From contig NZ_JABWDU010000001.1 in assembly GCF_013371465.1 (NCBI RefSeq), forward strand, positions 609,695-673,694: a stretch of 64,000 bases of DNA. The letters run 5' to 3'. Below the pieces are notes generated by a model. The model did not search any database and was not told where the DNA came from. It saw only the letters and a list, made by a program, of their open reading frames with translations. This document shows, piece by piece, positions 57,536-64,000 of this stretch. The translations under genes were made by a program, and so were the position numbers. Source of the DNA: Ensifer oleiphilus (lineage in GTDB: Bacteria; Pseudomonadota; Alphaproteobacteria; Rhizobiales; Rhizobiaceae). Within the stretch, counting starts at the first letter, position 1. Each line of letters opens with the position of its first letter.

Positions 57536-60500
57536 TCAGTTCGCCAAGACGCGTTGTGACGGGAAGGAGATTTCCACCAGCGTGCCCTCGTTCGGTGCCG
57601 AGGTGATGGCGAACTGCGCGCGGTTGGCTTCAGCCATGGCCTTGGTCAGTGGAAGGCCGAGGCCGGTGCCGTCGCCGCGCTTGCGGCCGCCTGTCGTCAC
57701 CTGCCGGAACGGCTTCATCGCCTGATCGAGTTCGACGCGCGTCATGCCGACGCCGGTGTCGCGGATGCGAAGGATGACGCTGCCGTTCGCTTCATAGGAG
57801 GTGGATACGACGATCTGACCGCCCGATGGCGTGAAGCGGATGGCGTTTGCCAGGATGTTGAGCGCGATCTGCTTGATCGAACGGCTATCGGCGACCACGC
57901 TCGGCACCGTTGCCGAAAGCGACGTGCGGATGATGACGCGCTGGCTGTTGGCCTGCGGCTGCACCAGCGAGACCGCCTCGGAAACCGCATCGTTGATTTC
58001 GACCGAGCCGAAGTCGAGATCCATCTCGCCCGCCTCGATCTTGGAAATATCCAGGAGGTCGTTGACGATGTCGAGCACGTGGCGGCCGGAACGGCCGATG
58101 TCGCCGGCGTATTCGATGTAGCGGGGATGGCCGACCGGGCCAAAATGCTCGCTGGCCATCATGTCGGAAAAGCCGATGATCGCGTTGAGCGGCGTGCGGA
58201 TTTCATGGCTGACGCGCGCCAGGAACTCGGTCTTGTGGGCGTTTGCGGTCTCGGCCGCGCGCTTGGCGTTGCGCAACTCTTCTTCGGTGCGCTTCCACTG
58301 GGTGATGTCGCGGATGACGGCGCAATAGCCGTTGGAGGCGGACAGGCGGCCGATGGTCATGAACAGCGGCAGGAAACCGCCCGCTGCCTCGCGGCCGATC
58401 ACCTCGCGGCCGTCGTTGAGTACGCTGGCAACGCCGTGACCGGACAGGCCCTGCAGGTAGTCGATAACAGCCTTCTGGCTCTCATGGGCAAAGAGCGCCG
58501 CGAACGGCTTGCCGCGGATTTCGCTCTCATCGTAGTTGAAGAGAGCGCTCGCCGAGCGGTTGACCGAGCGGATATCGCCGTCATGCCCGAGAATGACGAC
58601 GCCGTCGGTCGCCGTCTCCAGGATAGAGCGCAGCTCATCAATTTCGGTCTTGAGCTTGCCGACCTGTTCGTCGGGGACGACGGCAGCAGGCAGAACGGTT
58701 TCAGTCGGGCCGCCTTCGCTCTCGTGGGCTTGCGCGGCTTCGGTCGAGGCGAGCGCCAGCATCAGCGCGCTCTTGCCGTCCCAGCGGATCGAATGCAGGT
58801 GCGCGGTGACCGGTACGAGTTGCCCGGTCTTGCGGATCAGCGTCATCGTACCATCGGGCTCCGCGTCGCCCACCTCTTCGTCATTGGCAAACAGCGCGTC
58901 GATGCCGCCTTCCTCTTGAAAGTCGTCGAGCGTGTCGTAGCCGGTCAGACGCAGGAATTCCGGATTGGCGTGCAACAGTTCGTCGCCACGATGCACCAGC
59001 AGGCCGACAGGCAGGCTGTCGAGGATCTCGCCGCTGAAGCCGACGGTTGCGATTGCCGCCGGATCGATGCCCGCTTCGGCGAGTTCGTCGGAGCGGGGTT
59101 CGGCCGCAGCCACTTCGCTCGATGTCGGCGTCGCAAGCGACGGTTCGGGCTCGCTGGTTGTGGCAGGCGCCGCCTCGAAATCTGCTTCGTGGTCAAGCTC
59201 TGATACCGGCTGCTCGATTTCGCCGTGGGTCGCGGCGGCCGAAGCCTCATTCGACGTCGTGTCCTCCGCCTCCGGTTGCGCCACGAAATTCTCGCCCAGC
59301 TGCCGCGCGATTTCGCGAAACGCCGCCTGCTCGCCGCGGGTAAGGGCGCTCGACCCGGCCGGGCGATGCTGCTCGAGCTCGATGATTTTATCGGAAGCCC
59401 GTCGCCCTGGCGTCTCGACGATGCGAAGCGCCGGCCGTTCGCCAAGGAACGGATCGGTCGACAGCTGAGGCTGGTCGGTTGTTGCCGTCTCGCTCGCCTG
59501 CGGCTCGTCTGCAAAAAGCGAGGGCTCGTCCGTTTCGCTGTCGCCGCCCCTCTGGACCTCGGTGATCGCCTCTTCGGCGAGAGGCAGGTCATCCGCGGCA
59601 GCTGGGGCGGCCATATGGTCGGCCTCCGGCACATCGTCGTCCCGGTCGAGCGAAAGGCCGTTGGCGTTTTCGTCTTCGATCGCGTCTGCAACGCGCACGA
59701 TGCCGAAGCCGCGGAAGCCGTCGAATTCCCGCGAGCGCGAATAGGTCGGCAGGGCGGCGAGATCGACGGGCACCTTGAGGCTCGTGCCTTCGACCGGCCA
59801 GAAGATCGTCTTGCCGGACCAGGTGTCGCGGCGATGCAGAAGTTCGTTGATCTTGTTGTCAGGGTCGAGGCCGTAGCGGGCGGCAAGCGAGGCGAAGCTG
59901 ACGCCGATCACATCGGCAGCCTTGGGCCCGACGGCCGAGGCAAATTCCTCCGAGATTTCGCTGAACTGTCCTGCTGCGTCGATCTTCCAGACAAACCGCA
60001 CCGCCCGTCCGCCGGTGGCAAAGGCGAAGTGCGGCGGAGCGCTGTCGGCGTCCATTTGCTCAGCGGGTTCCGTCGGCAGCGCATCGGCAGCAGGTGCCGT
60101 GTCGGTGATCGGCGGTTGGGCCGGCGCTTCCTCGACAGCATCGGTCTGTTCGCGAGCATCATCCGCTGTTACCGCGGGCGCCGTTTCCACGGGCGTCTCG
60201 CCAGTTCCGTCGACTTCTGGAATGGGGGAGGGGGCGTCAGCTTCAGTCGCACCGACGGTATCGTCGGCTTCCGCAAGCGGCGGCTCGATTTCGTCCTCGG
60301 CGATGACCTGCTCATCCGCCGACATCGCATCGTCGGGAACCGGCGGCTCGTCGACCGCTTCCACCACGTTGGCAGCCCCGGCTGCGTCCGTTTCGGCGGC
60401 AACAGGCGCGATATCGCTGACACCGTCGGCCTCGACGACACCAACGACAGCTGCCGAAGTCAGCGCCGCCTCGGCCGGTGCCTCATCCGGATCAAGGTTG

Positions 60501-61168
60501 CCGAGGATGGTTTCCACCGCGAAGAGAAGATGCAGCGCCGGCTCGTCGGCGATCTTGCCGATGGCAGCGGGCAGGTGTCCCTTTGCCGTGGCGACCGGGC
60601 GCTTGATCAGCCAGTCGTGGTCGCGGGCGACTGCCATGACGAGTTGGCGGCGCGTCTCGCCGGACATGCCGAGATTGGCAAAGCCCGGTGACTGCGCGAC
60701 AATCGCGCCGTCGGCATCGAGCACCGCCATGTGGGTGTCCGGGCCGTCGAGCCCGGCAATCATGCGCGCCGCGCGATCTTCCGTCGAAAGCGGCTTGCCG
60801 GAATGGGGGGCTGTGAACAGCACGCCGAGTTCGTCCGGCCGGACTCGGATCAGCTCGACAGCCGTATTGAGCGGCACGCTTCGAAAGCCCGCGGCAATGC
60901 GCATCAAGAGCTGTCGACGGTCGCCGACCGAAACGAGCTGCGTCGCTGCCGCCTTCAGCTGGCGCGCCGACAGGTCGTTCGGGTTGGGCCCCGTTTCGAT
61001 GAAGTCGTAGATCGAGTCGGCGCCGAAGAAGGCCGCACCCTGATCGTTCGCCCATAGAACCCGGCTGAGATCTCGCGAAAACAGGATCGCCGCATCGCCG
61101 CGCGCAAAATGTTCGCGCACCCGCTCGTGCACGGCAATGTCGATGAAGGGGTACTGTCTTGCGGGCAT
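57536..61168 (-). CDS. cbrA: CbrA/PdhS-type PAS histidine kinase
   Basis: 1210 residues, no membrane segments. The N-terminal ~230 residues contain PAS-like sensing segments. An acidic Ala/Glu/Pro/Val-rich linker spans about 226-390. PAS regions follow at about 395-500, 705-820 ('ILDSLPVGLLVHRGDELLHA') and 845-960. The HisKA domain has 'FLARVSHEIRTPLNAIIGFS' with phosphorylated His988. The ATPase domain has 'LNILANAIRF', 'DTGVGM' and 'GTGLGLPL'. It belongs to the DivJ/PleC/PdhS group that acts on DivK. The neighbour phasin gene matches the Sinorhizobium cbrA locus as I recall it; CbrA controls cell cycle and envelope physiology there. Confidence 0.8.
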   Translation of the reverse strand: MPARQYPFIDIAVHERVREHFARGDAAILFSRDLSRVLWANDQGAAFFGADSIYDFIETGPNPNDLSARQLKAAATQLVSVGDRRQLLMRIAAGFRSVPLNTAVELIRVRPDELGVLFTAPHSGKPLSTEDRAARMIAGLDGPDTHMAVLDADGAIVAQSPGFANLGMSGETRRQLVMAVARDHDWLIKRPVATAKGHLPAAIGKIADEPALHLLFAVETILGNLDPDEAPAEAALTSAAVVGVVEADGVSDIAPVAAETDAAGAANVVEAVDEPPVPDDAMSADEQVIAEDEIEPPLAEADDTVGATEADAPSPIPEVDGTGETPVETAPAVTADDAREQTDAVEEAPAQPPITDTAPAADALPTEPAEQMDADSAPPHFAFATGGRAVRFVWKIDAAGQFSEISEEFASAVGPKAADVIGVSFASLAARYGLDPDNKINELLHRRDTWSGKTIFWPVEGTSLKVPVDLAALPTYSRSREFDGFRGFGIVRVADAIEDENANGLSLDRDDDVPEADHMAAPAAADDLPLAEEAITEVQRGGDSETDEPSLFADEPQASETATTDQPQLSTDPFLGERPALRIVETPGRRASDKIIELEQHRPAGSSALTRGEQAAFREIARQLGENFVAQPEAEDTTSNEASAAATHGEIEQPVSELDHEADFEAAPATTSEPEPSLATPTSSEVAAAEPRSDELAEAGIDPAAIATVGFSGEILDSLPVGLLVHRGDELLHANPEFLRLTGYDTLDDFQEEGGIDALFANDEEVGDAEPDGTMTLIRKTGQLVPVTAHLHSIRWDGKSALMLALASTEAAQAHESEGGPTETVLPAAVVPDEQVGKLKTEIDELRSILETATDGVVILGHDGDIRSVNRSASALFNYDESEIRGKPFAALFAHESQKAVIDYLQGLSGHGVASVLNDGREVIGREAAGGFLPLFMTIGRLSASNGYCAVIRDITQWKRTEEELRNAKRAAETANAHKTEFLARVSHEIRTPLNAIIGFSDMMASEHFGPVGHPRYIEYAGDIGRSGRHVLDIVNDLLDISKIEAGEMDLDFGSVEINDAVSEAVSLVQPQANSQRVIIRTSLSATVPSVVADSRSIKQIALNILANAIRFTPSGGQIVVSTSYEANGSVILRIRDTGVGMTRVELDQAMKPFRQVTTGGRKRGDGTGLGLPLTKAMAEANRAQFAITSAPNEGTLVEISFPSQRVLAN

Positions 61169-61293
61169 GGACGGGCCTATTGACGGGTCGCGGGTACGTT
61201 AACACTCTATTAATACCCGCCGAGCGGCTGAGGGTCCAGCAATCCGGGCCTCTCGCTCACCCCTTTCGCCGCGAAGGGTTAACGTAGGTGAAT

Positions 61294-61342
61294 TTGTGCA
61301 CTGCACAATTTTATTGCAATGCACAAGAATATCGATTATATA
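61294..61342 (+). promoter_or_regulatory. Phasin promoter with PhaR-like TGCA palindromes
   Basis: TTGCAA (61314-61319) and TATATA (61337-61342) are separated by exactly 17 bp. A perfect 7-bp inverted repeat TTGTGCA-C-TGCACAA (61294-61308) and a related TTGCAATGCACAA (61314-61326) overlap or flank the -35. PhaR/AniA repressors bind TGC(A)-rich palindromes at phasin promoters, so PHB-dependent control is likely. Confidence 0.65.
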
Positions 61343-61398
61343 AGGTGCATCAATCAACGGCGCCTCAAATGAGGGCCCTGACACCAAGGAGCGCTTTC

Positions 61399-61848
61399 AT
61401 GGCTACCAAGAAGATCGACGACGCATTTTCCTTCTCCTCTTTCGACCCGGCAAAGGTTGCCGACAGCTTCCGCGACTTCGCGGAAAAGGGCGCCGCCCAG
61501 TCGAAGGACGCCTATTCCAAGATGAAGACCGCTGCCGAGGAAGCAAGCAAGACCGTCGAAGCGACGCTTGAAAGCGCCCAGACCGGCAGCGTCGAGCTCG
61601 GCCTGAAGGCCATCGACGCCCTGCGCACCAATGCCGAAAACTCGCTTTCGCACATGGAAGCGCTGCTCGGCGTGAAGTCGCTGTCCGAATTCGTCGAACT
61701 GCAGACCTCGTTCTTCCGCAAGCAGGCCGAACTTGCCGTCGAGCAGACCAAGTCGATGCAGGAAGCAACCAAGAAGGTTGCAGAGAATGTTGTAAAGCCG
61801 GGCAAGGACGCCGCTGAAAAGGCGATCTCGTCTTTCAAGAAGGCCTGA
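61399..61848 (+). CDS. phaP: Phasin (PHB granule-associated protein)
   Basis: 149 residues from the ATG at 61399, with AAGGAG 7 nt upstream; a longer in-frame start is rejected. It is amphipathic, helical and Lys/Ala/Glu-rich with no cysteines. The phasin-2 core runs from about residue 20 to 130 ('FRDFAEKGAAQSKDAYSKMK', then 'EFVELQTSFFRKQAELAVEQ'). Phasins coat polyhydroxybutyrate granules and control their size. The TGCA-palindrome promoter and the nearby acsA2 and aceA genes fit PHB metabolism. Its gene lies beside cbrA in Sinorhizobium as I recall it. Confidence 0.93.
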   Translation: MATKKIDDAFSFSSFDPAKVADSFRDFAEKGAAQSKDAYSKMKTAAEEASKTVEATLESAQTGSVELGLKAIDALRTNAENSLSHMEALLGVKSLSEFVELQTSFFRKQAELAVEQTKSMQEATKKVAENVVKPGKDAAEKAISSFKKA

Positions 61849-61884
61849 TCCGCGCCGGCCCCTGGCCGCGCTGGGTTTGAATGG

Positions 61885-61914
61885 GACCGGGTGGCTTGCC
61901 ATCCGGTCTTTTTG
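61885..61914 (+). terminator. Rho-independent terminator of the phasin gene
   Basis: A stem GACCGGGTGG / CCATCCGGTC around CTTG, followed by TTTTTG. It lies 37 bp after the phasin stop. Confidence 0.85.
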
Positions 61915-61996
61915 CAGGATAATCTCAAGTTTAGGCTTGCAATGCGACGGAAGTCTCCGTATGTGAGCCGCCAAGCGACTGATGTCGCTTGTTTGT

Positions 61997-62073
61997 GCGG
62001 TTGTAGCTCAGTTGGTTAGAGCGCAGGTTTGTGGCACCTGAGGTCGGAGGTTCGAGACCCCCCAACCGTACCA
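61997..62073 (+). tRNA. tRNA-His (GTG anticodon)
   Basis: 77 nt with encoded CCA. The acceptor stem GCGGTTG pairs with CAACCGT (last pair G-U). D-arm, anticodon stem CAGGT/ACCTG with loop TTGTGGC (GTG at 62031-62033), and T-arm with GGTTCGAGACC are all present. The base before the acceptor is not used as G-1 and position 73 is A, the form known for alphaproteobacteria. The RT gene that follows runs toward it on the opposite strand. Confidence 0.95.
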
Positions 62074-62171
62074 TTCTTCTCTTAGAATAGCTTTCCTTGC
62101 TCGGCCGGTTTGCGGCTTTGAGCCTCAGGTCGGTACGATCCTGCGCCGGGTCTGCGTGATTTACGCGGTGC

Positions 62172-63506
62172 CTACTTTGCCGGGATAGGCGTCAACAGCG
62201 AGGCGGTGGGTGTCCTCGGATACTCGAACGGGCTGCGGTCCTGCTCTTCGAGTGTTGGAAGCCCTAGCAGCGACCGTCGTCGCGAAGCGGAGGTCTTTTC
62301 GCGGGTGCTACGATAAGCTCCTAAATAATCGCGGACCAGAGTATCCACCTTACGGTCGATCTCTCGGAAGAGCGGAATGTCGTTGCAAAACCAGTAGTGC
62401 TTGCCCCAACCATCAATTATCCCCTCGACCCTTTTCAGGGTTCCGATGACGCTATTGGCCTTTTTGAGGCATTTGCCGTCCTGAACTGCGAAGAGCGCTT
62501 TCTTGCTCTCCGTGAACGTGCTCTCCAATGACGTTAGGAAGCGCCTTTGGGCGGCTGTGCTGGGACGAATAATCCCTGGTTGTACCTCTACGCCCAAGAA
62601 AACAAATCCGTTCTTTAACGGTATCGCGCCTTTTGAAGATTTTTCAGGTGAAAGCTCCATCCCGAGGTTATCGAGGATTGCTGTTGCCTTTTTTAGCCTG
62701 GCATTCGCTGCTTTTGCGGTCGGCGCCAAGACAAGGAAGTCATCGATGTACCGGATGCAACGGCAGTCCCCATTGTTCATCTGCTGATCAAAATCAGCAA
62801 GAATGATGTTGCCCAGGAGCGGTGACAGGGAATTCCCTTGTGCGACGCCAATGTCGTAAATTGGGAAGTCGTTAATCTTCTCGCTAAGCTTTGCCATGTT
62901 CGACAATTCAGTAGTGATCGCCTTCTCGACGAAGTCCACGAACAAATCGTCATTCACCGCGGACCTGATTATCGCCAGAACATCGGGCTTCGATATTTTC
63001 GTAAAGAATGCTCTTATGTCAGCCGCCACATAGAATTGTGCGCCGCCTTTTACAGATTTGAGGGCTTCTTTGATGGCGGCGGGTACCGCTGTGGGATTGT
63101 CACGCTTGTTCTGGTCCGCAACGATCTTACGCCTGAGGCCGCCGAAACTATGAGGTGTCTCTACGTAGTTCTTAATTGCTGGGACGGTTAGAAGAACATT
63201 GAGGACCGCGCGCTGAACAATTCTGGCTTCGACATTTGCGAGCACTAGGGGGCGGAACTTACCCGTTTTTTGCCCTCGAGAATCCAGCTTGAGGAGGGGG
63301 ATTCCTGTCGATTGACCAAACTCGAATTTCCCTCGTGCTAGCCGATTGCAAAGAGAACGTATTCTTGCGCCGGAATCATCCGCAAAGTCGGCTATTTCCT
63401 TGCGTACAGATTCCGATTGTGACGTCCGTGCGTTTTCCTGGATGACACGCCACGCACTTTCGATGTTATCGTGTTTCCAAACGGCTTTAAGAAGTGGTGA
63501 CTTCAA
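62172..63506 (-). CDS. Reverse transcriptase, group II-like / uncharacterised retroelement or defence RT
   Basis: 444 residues from a TTG at 63506, which has AAGGA 5 nt upstream; an ATG at 63620 would add 38 residues that are largely encoded by a repeat and have no good ribosome site. RT blocks appear in order: 'GKFRPLVLANVEARIVQRAV' (RT2), 'VAADIRAFFTKIS' (RT3, first catalytic Asp), 'GVAQGNSLSPLLGNIIL' (RT4), 'CIRYIDDFLVLAP' (RT5, YIDD) and 'FVFLGVEV' (RT7). The thumb-like end ('IIDGWGKHYWFCNDIPLFRE') resembles maturase domains, but no endonuclease domain follows. GC is visibly lower than the core chromosome. It could be a defence RT, a retron-type or a group II-derived enzyme. The class is undecided. 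Confidence 0.88.
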   Translation of the reverse strand: MKSPLLKAVWKHDNIESAWRVIQENARTSQSESVRKEIADFADDSGARIRSLCNRLARGKFEFGQSTGIPLLKLDSRGQKTGKFRPLVLANVEARIVQRAVLNVLLTVPAIKNYVETPHSFGGLRRKIVADQNKRDNPTAVPAAIKEALKSVKGGAQFYVAADIRAFFTKISKPDVLAIIRSAVNDDLFVDFVEKAITTELSNMAKLSEKINDFPIYDIGVAQGNSLSPLLGNIILADFDQQMNNGDCRCIRYIDDFLVLAPTAKAANARLKKATAILDNLGMELSPEKSSKGAIPLKNGFVFLGVEVQPGIIRPSTAAQRRFLTSLESTFTESKKALFAVQDGKCLKKANSVIGTLKRVEGIIDGWGKHYWFCNDIPLFREIDRKVDTLVRDYLGAYRSTREKTSASRRRSLLGLPTLEEQDRSPFEYPRTPTASLLTPIPAK

Positions 63507-63553
63507 GGGCGTCCTTAGGGTCCTGTTGGTAAGCCTGACCCGTCCGACGGTTT

Positions 63554-63631
63554 CTGTTCCCCGCAGCGTGACCTTTCGGCCCGTTCCGCGCGACGCGTAC
63601 GGCAACTCTCGTTGTCGCATCGCCGTGGCAT
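63554..63631 (-). repeat. 78-bp direct repeat, copy 1 (next to RT), structured
   Basis: Identical to 63923-64000, offset 369 bp. On the RT strand it folds into a hairpin of 11 pairs with one mismatch and one bulge, closed by CAAC-GAGA-GTTG (63595-63623), and a second hairpin GGCC-GAAA-GGTC (63570-63581). Both loops are GNRA tetraloops on the minus strand only. It ends 48 nt before the RT start codon, where an upstream ncRNA would be expected in a retron- or DRT-like locus. Confidence 0.85.
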
Positions 63632-63922
63632 TGCCCCTCGGTCCCGACGCAAATGACGCCCGCCGCGAGTCCTGCCAGAGACAGTCCGATCAGAGTCAGA
63701 AGCTTGCGCCTCTGCCGACCGGCCCGCGCCGAGTTGGCACGTTTTTGCTTGTCATGATCGTCATCCTCTCTTTCCGGCAAGGCTACGGTTTTTCGCCCGC
63801 CTGGCAAGGTCGAAGACGGATCCGGCTCCGGCCCGCCCGTGAAATAAATGCTACCAGCCGCCCAACAGGTACCCTTGATGGTAAAGGTTACAGCTAGCGA
63901 TATTGTCTCGGACGTGTCGGGA
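63632..63922. other. 291-bp spacer between the two repeat copies
   Basis: No supported gene or clear promoter hexamers on either strand. On the RT strand it lies in the open frame described for 63487-64000. It is the presumed upstream region, and possible ncRNA template, of the RT gene. Confidence 0.4.
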
Positions 63923-64000
63923 CTGTTCCCCGCAGCGTGACCTTTCGGCCCGTTCCGCGCGACGCGTACGGCAACTCTCGTTGTCGCATCGCCGTGGCAT
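63923..64000 (-). repeat. 78-bp direct repeat, copy 2 (cut by window end)
   Basis: Identical over all 78 visible bases to 63554-63631. The flanking bases inside the window differ, so the inner boundary is sharp at 63923. The outer boundary is not visible, so the repeat may be longer or part of a tandem array. Confidence 0.9.

Larger units (their letters stand above)
63487..64000 (-). other. Open frame through both repeat copies, running off the window
   Basis: 171 codons without a stop, open at base 64000 and ending at 63487 just inside the RT gene. It passes in the same frame through both 78-bp copies, because their spacing of 369 nt is 123 codons. It would encode a basic stretch ('KQKRANSARAGRQRRK'), one hydrophobic helix ('LLTLIGLSLAGLAAGVICVG') and a Cys-containing segment. 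There is no clear start with a ribosome site in view (a TTG at 63807 is weak). It may be the 3' part of a gene beyond the window, or chance openness of GC-rich structured DNA. Confidence 0.3.

Noticed and set aside
62074..62171. Group II intron 3' end (domain V) after the RT gene
   Set aside because: The maturase-like thumb suggested it, but I find no conserved domain V stem with AGC triad, tetraloop and bulge in the 98 bp between the RT gene and tRNA-His, and the protein has no endonuclease domain.
63346..63897. Plus-strand frame of 183 codons opposite the RT gene
   Set aside because: It lies antisense to the RT coding region and the repeat, has no ribosome site and no recognisable family.
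63632..63922. Retron msr-msd region with inverted a1/a2 ends
   Set aside because: The visible repeats are direct, not inverted, and I see no long complementary ends bounding a 100-200 nt region within the window.
63554..64000. The two repeats as template and variable repeats of a diversity-generating retroelement
   Set aside because: The copies are identical, with none of the adenine-specific differences expected between TR and VR, and no target C-type lectin-like gene is visible. Not fully excluded, because the sequence ends at 64000.

Overview
The window is a high-GC, densely packed alphaproteobacterial chromosome segment. Gene content and order (rem-flgE-flgK-flgL-flaF-flbT-flgD-fliQ-flhA-fliR, aglR/aglEFGAK, edd-pgl-zwf, aceA, potFGHI, acsA2, a CbrA-like kinase, a phasin) match what I remember of the Sinorhizobium/Ensifer meliloti chromosome. 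I therefore read it as a Rhizobiaceae chromosome, most likely Ensifer/Sinorhizobium. The tRNA-His has the alphaproteobacterial form, with no G-1 and A73.

Layout. 1-10792: the late end of the flagellar regulon, starting inside the motility regulator gene rem and running through hook, hook-associated, export-gate and accessory genes. 10812-18376: a polysaccharide cluster with three glycosyltransferase-type genes and a WecG/TagA-family enzyme, a Wzx-like flippase and a Wzz/GumC-like chain-length protein. No polymerase or initiating transferase is present. 18574-19473: folD. 19522-27304: alpha-glucoside utilisation, with the LacI-type repressor AglR and its palindromic operators, the transporter AglEFGK and the alpha-glucosidase AglA. 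27440-28379: a PilZ-like protein and a GFA-like protein. 28476-32654 (minus): the Entner-Doudoroff/pentose phosphate entry genes edd, pgl and zwf, which would consume glucose released by AglA. 32856-35595 (minus): a gamma-glutamylputrescine-type oxidase and synthetase pair. 35720-42472: a BaiN/YhiN flavoprotein, a chemoreceptor with a long helical sensor, and LysR and LuxR regulators. 42710-45959: isocitrate lyase and a divergent short-chain-acyl type regulator. 45972-46925: a fatty-acid desaturase. 47262-51337: a Pot-type polyamine ABC transporter, which pairs logically with the Puu-like genes. 51389-61168: an AsmA protein, acetoacetyl-CoA synthetase, an orphan iron-type permease and a very large CbrA/PdhS-type histidine kinase. 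61399-61848: a phasin. The aceA, acsA2 and phasin genes together touch acetyl-CoA/PHB metabolism.

The right edge is different. After tRNA-His (61997-62073) the base composition falls (one counted 60-nt line in the RT gene is 45% GC, against 65% for a line in the permease gene). A reverse-transcriptase gene then runs toward the tRNA on the minus strand. Immediately upstream of it is a 78-bp sequence that recurs identically 369 bp further upstream and runs off the end of the window. On the RT strand each copy can fold into two hairpins with GNRA-type loops (GAGA and GAAA). This RT plus repeated structured upstream segment next to a tRNA gene is the best candidate for an uncharacterised system, for example a defence-type or retron-like retroelement with an upstream ncRNA. 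The class of the RT and what lies beyond base 64000 cannot be settled from this window.

Starts were chosen from Shine-Dalgarno spacing and family alignment remembered from known proteins. No database search was run.
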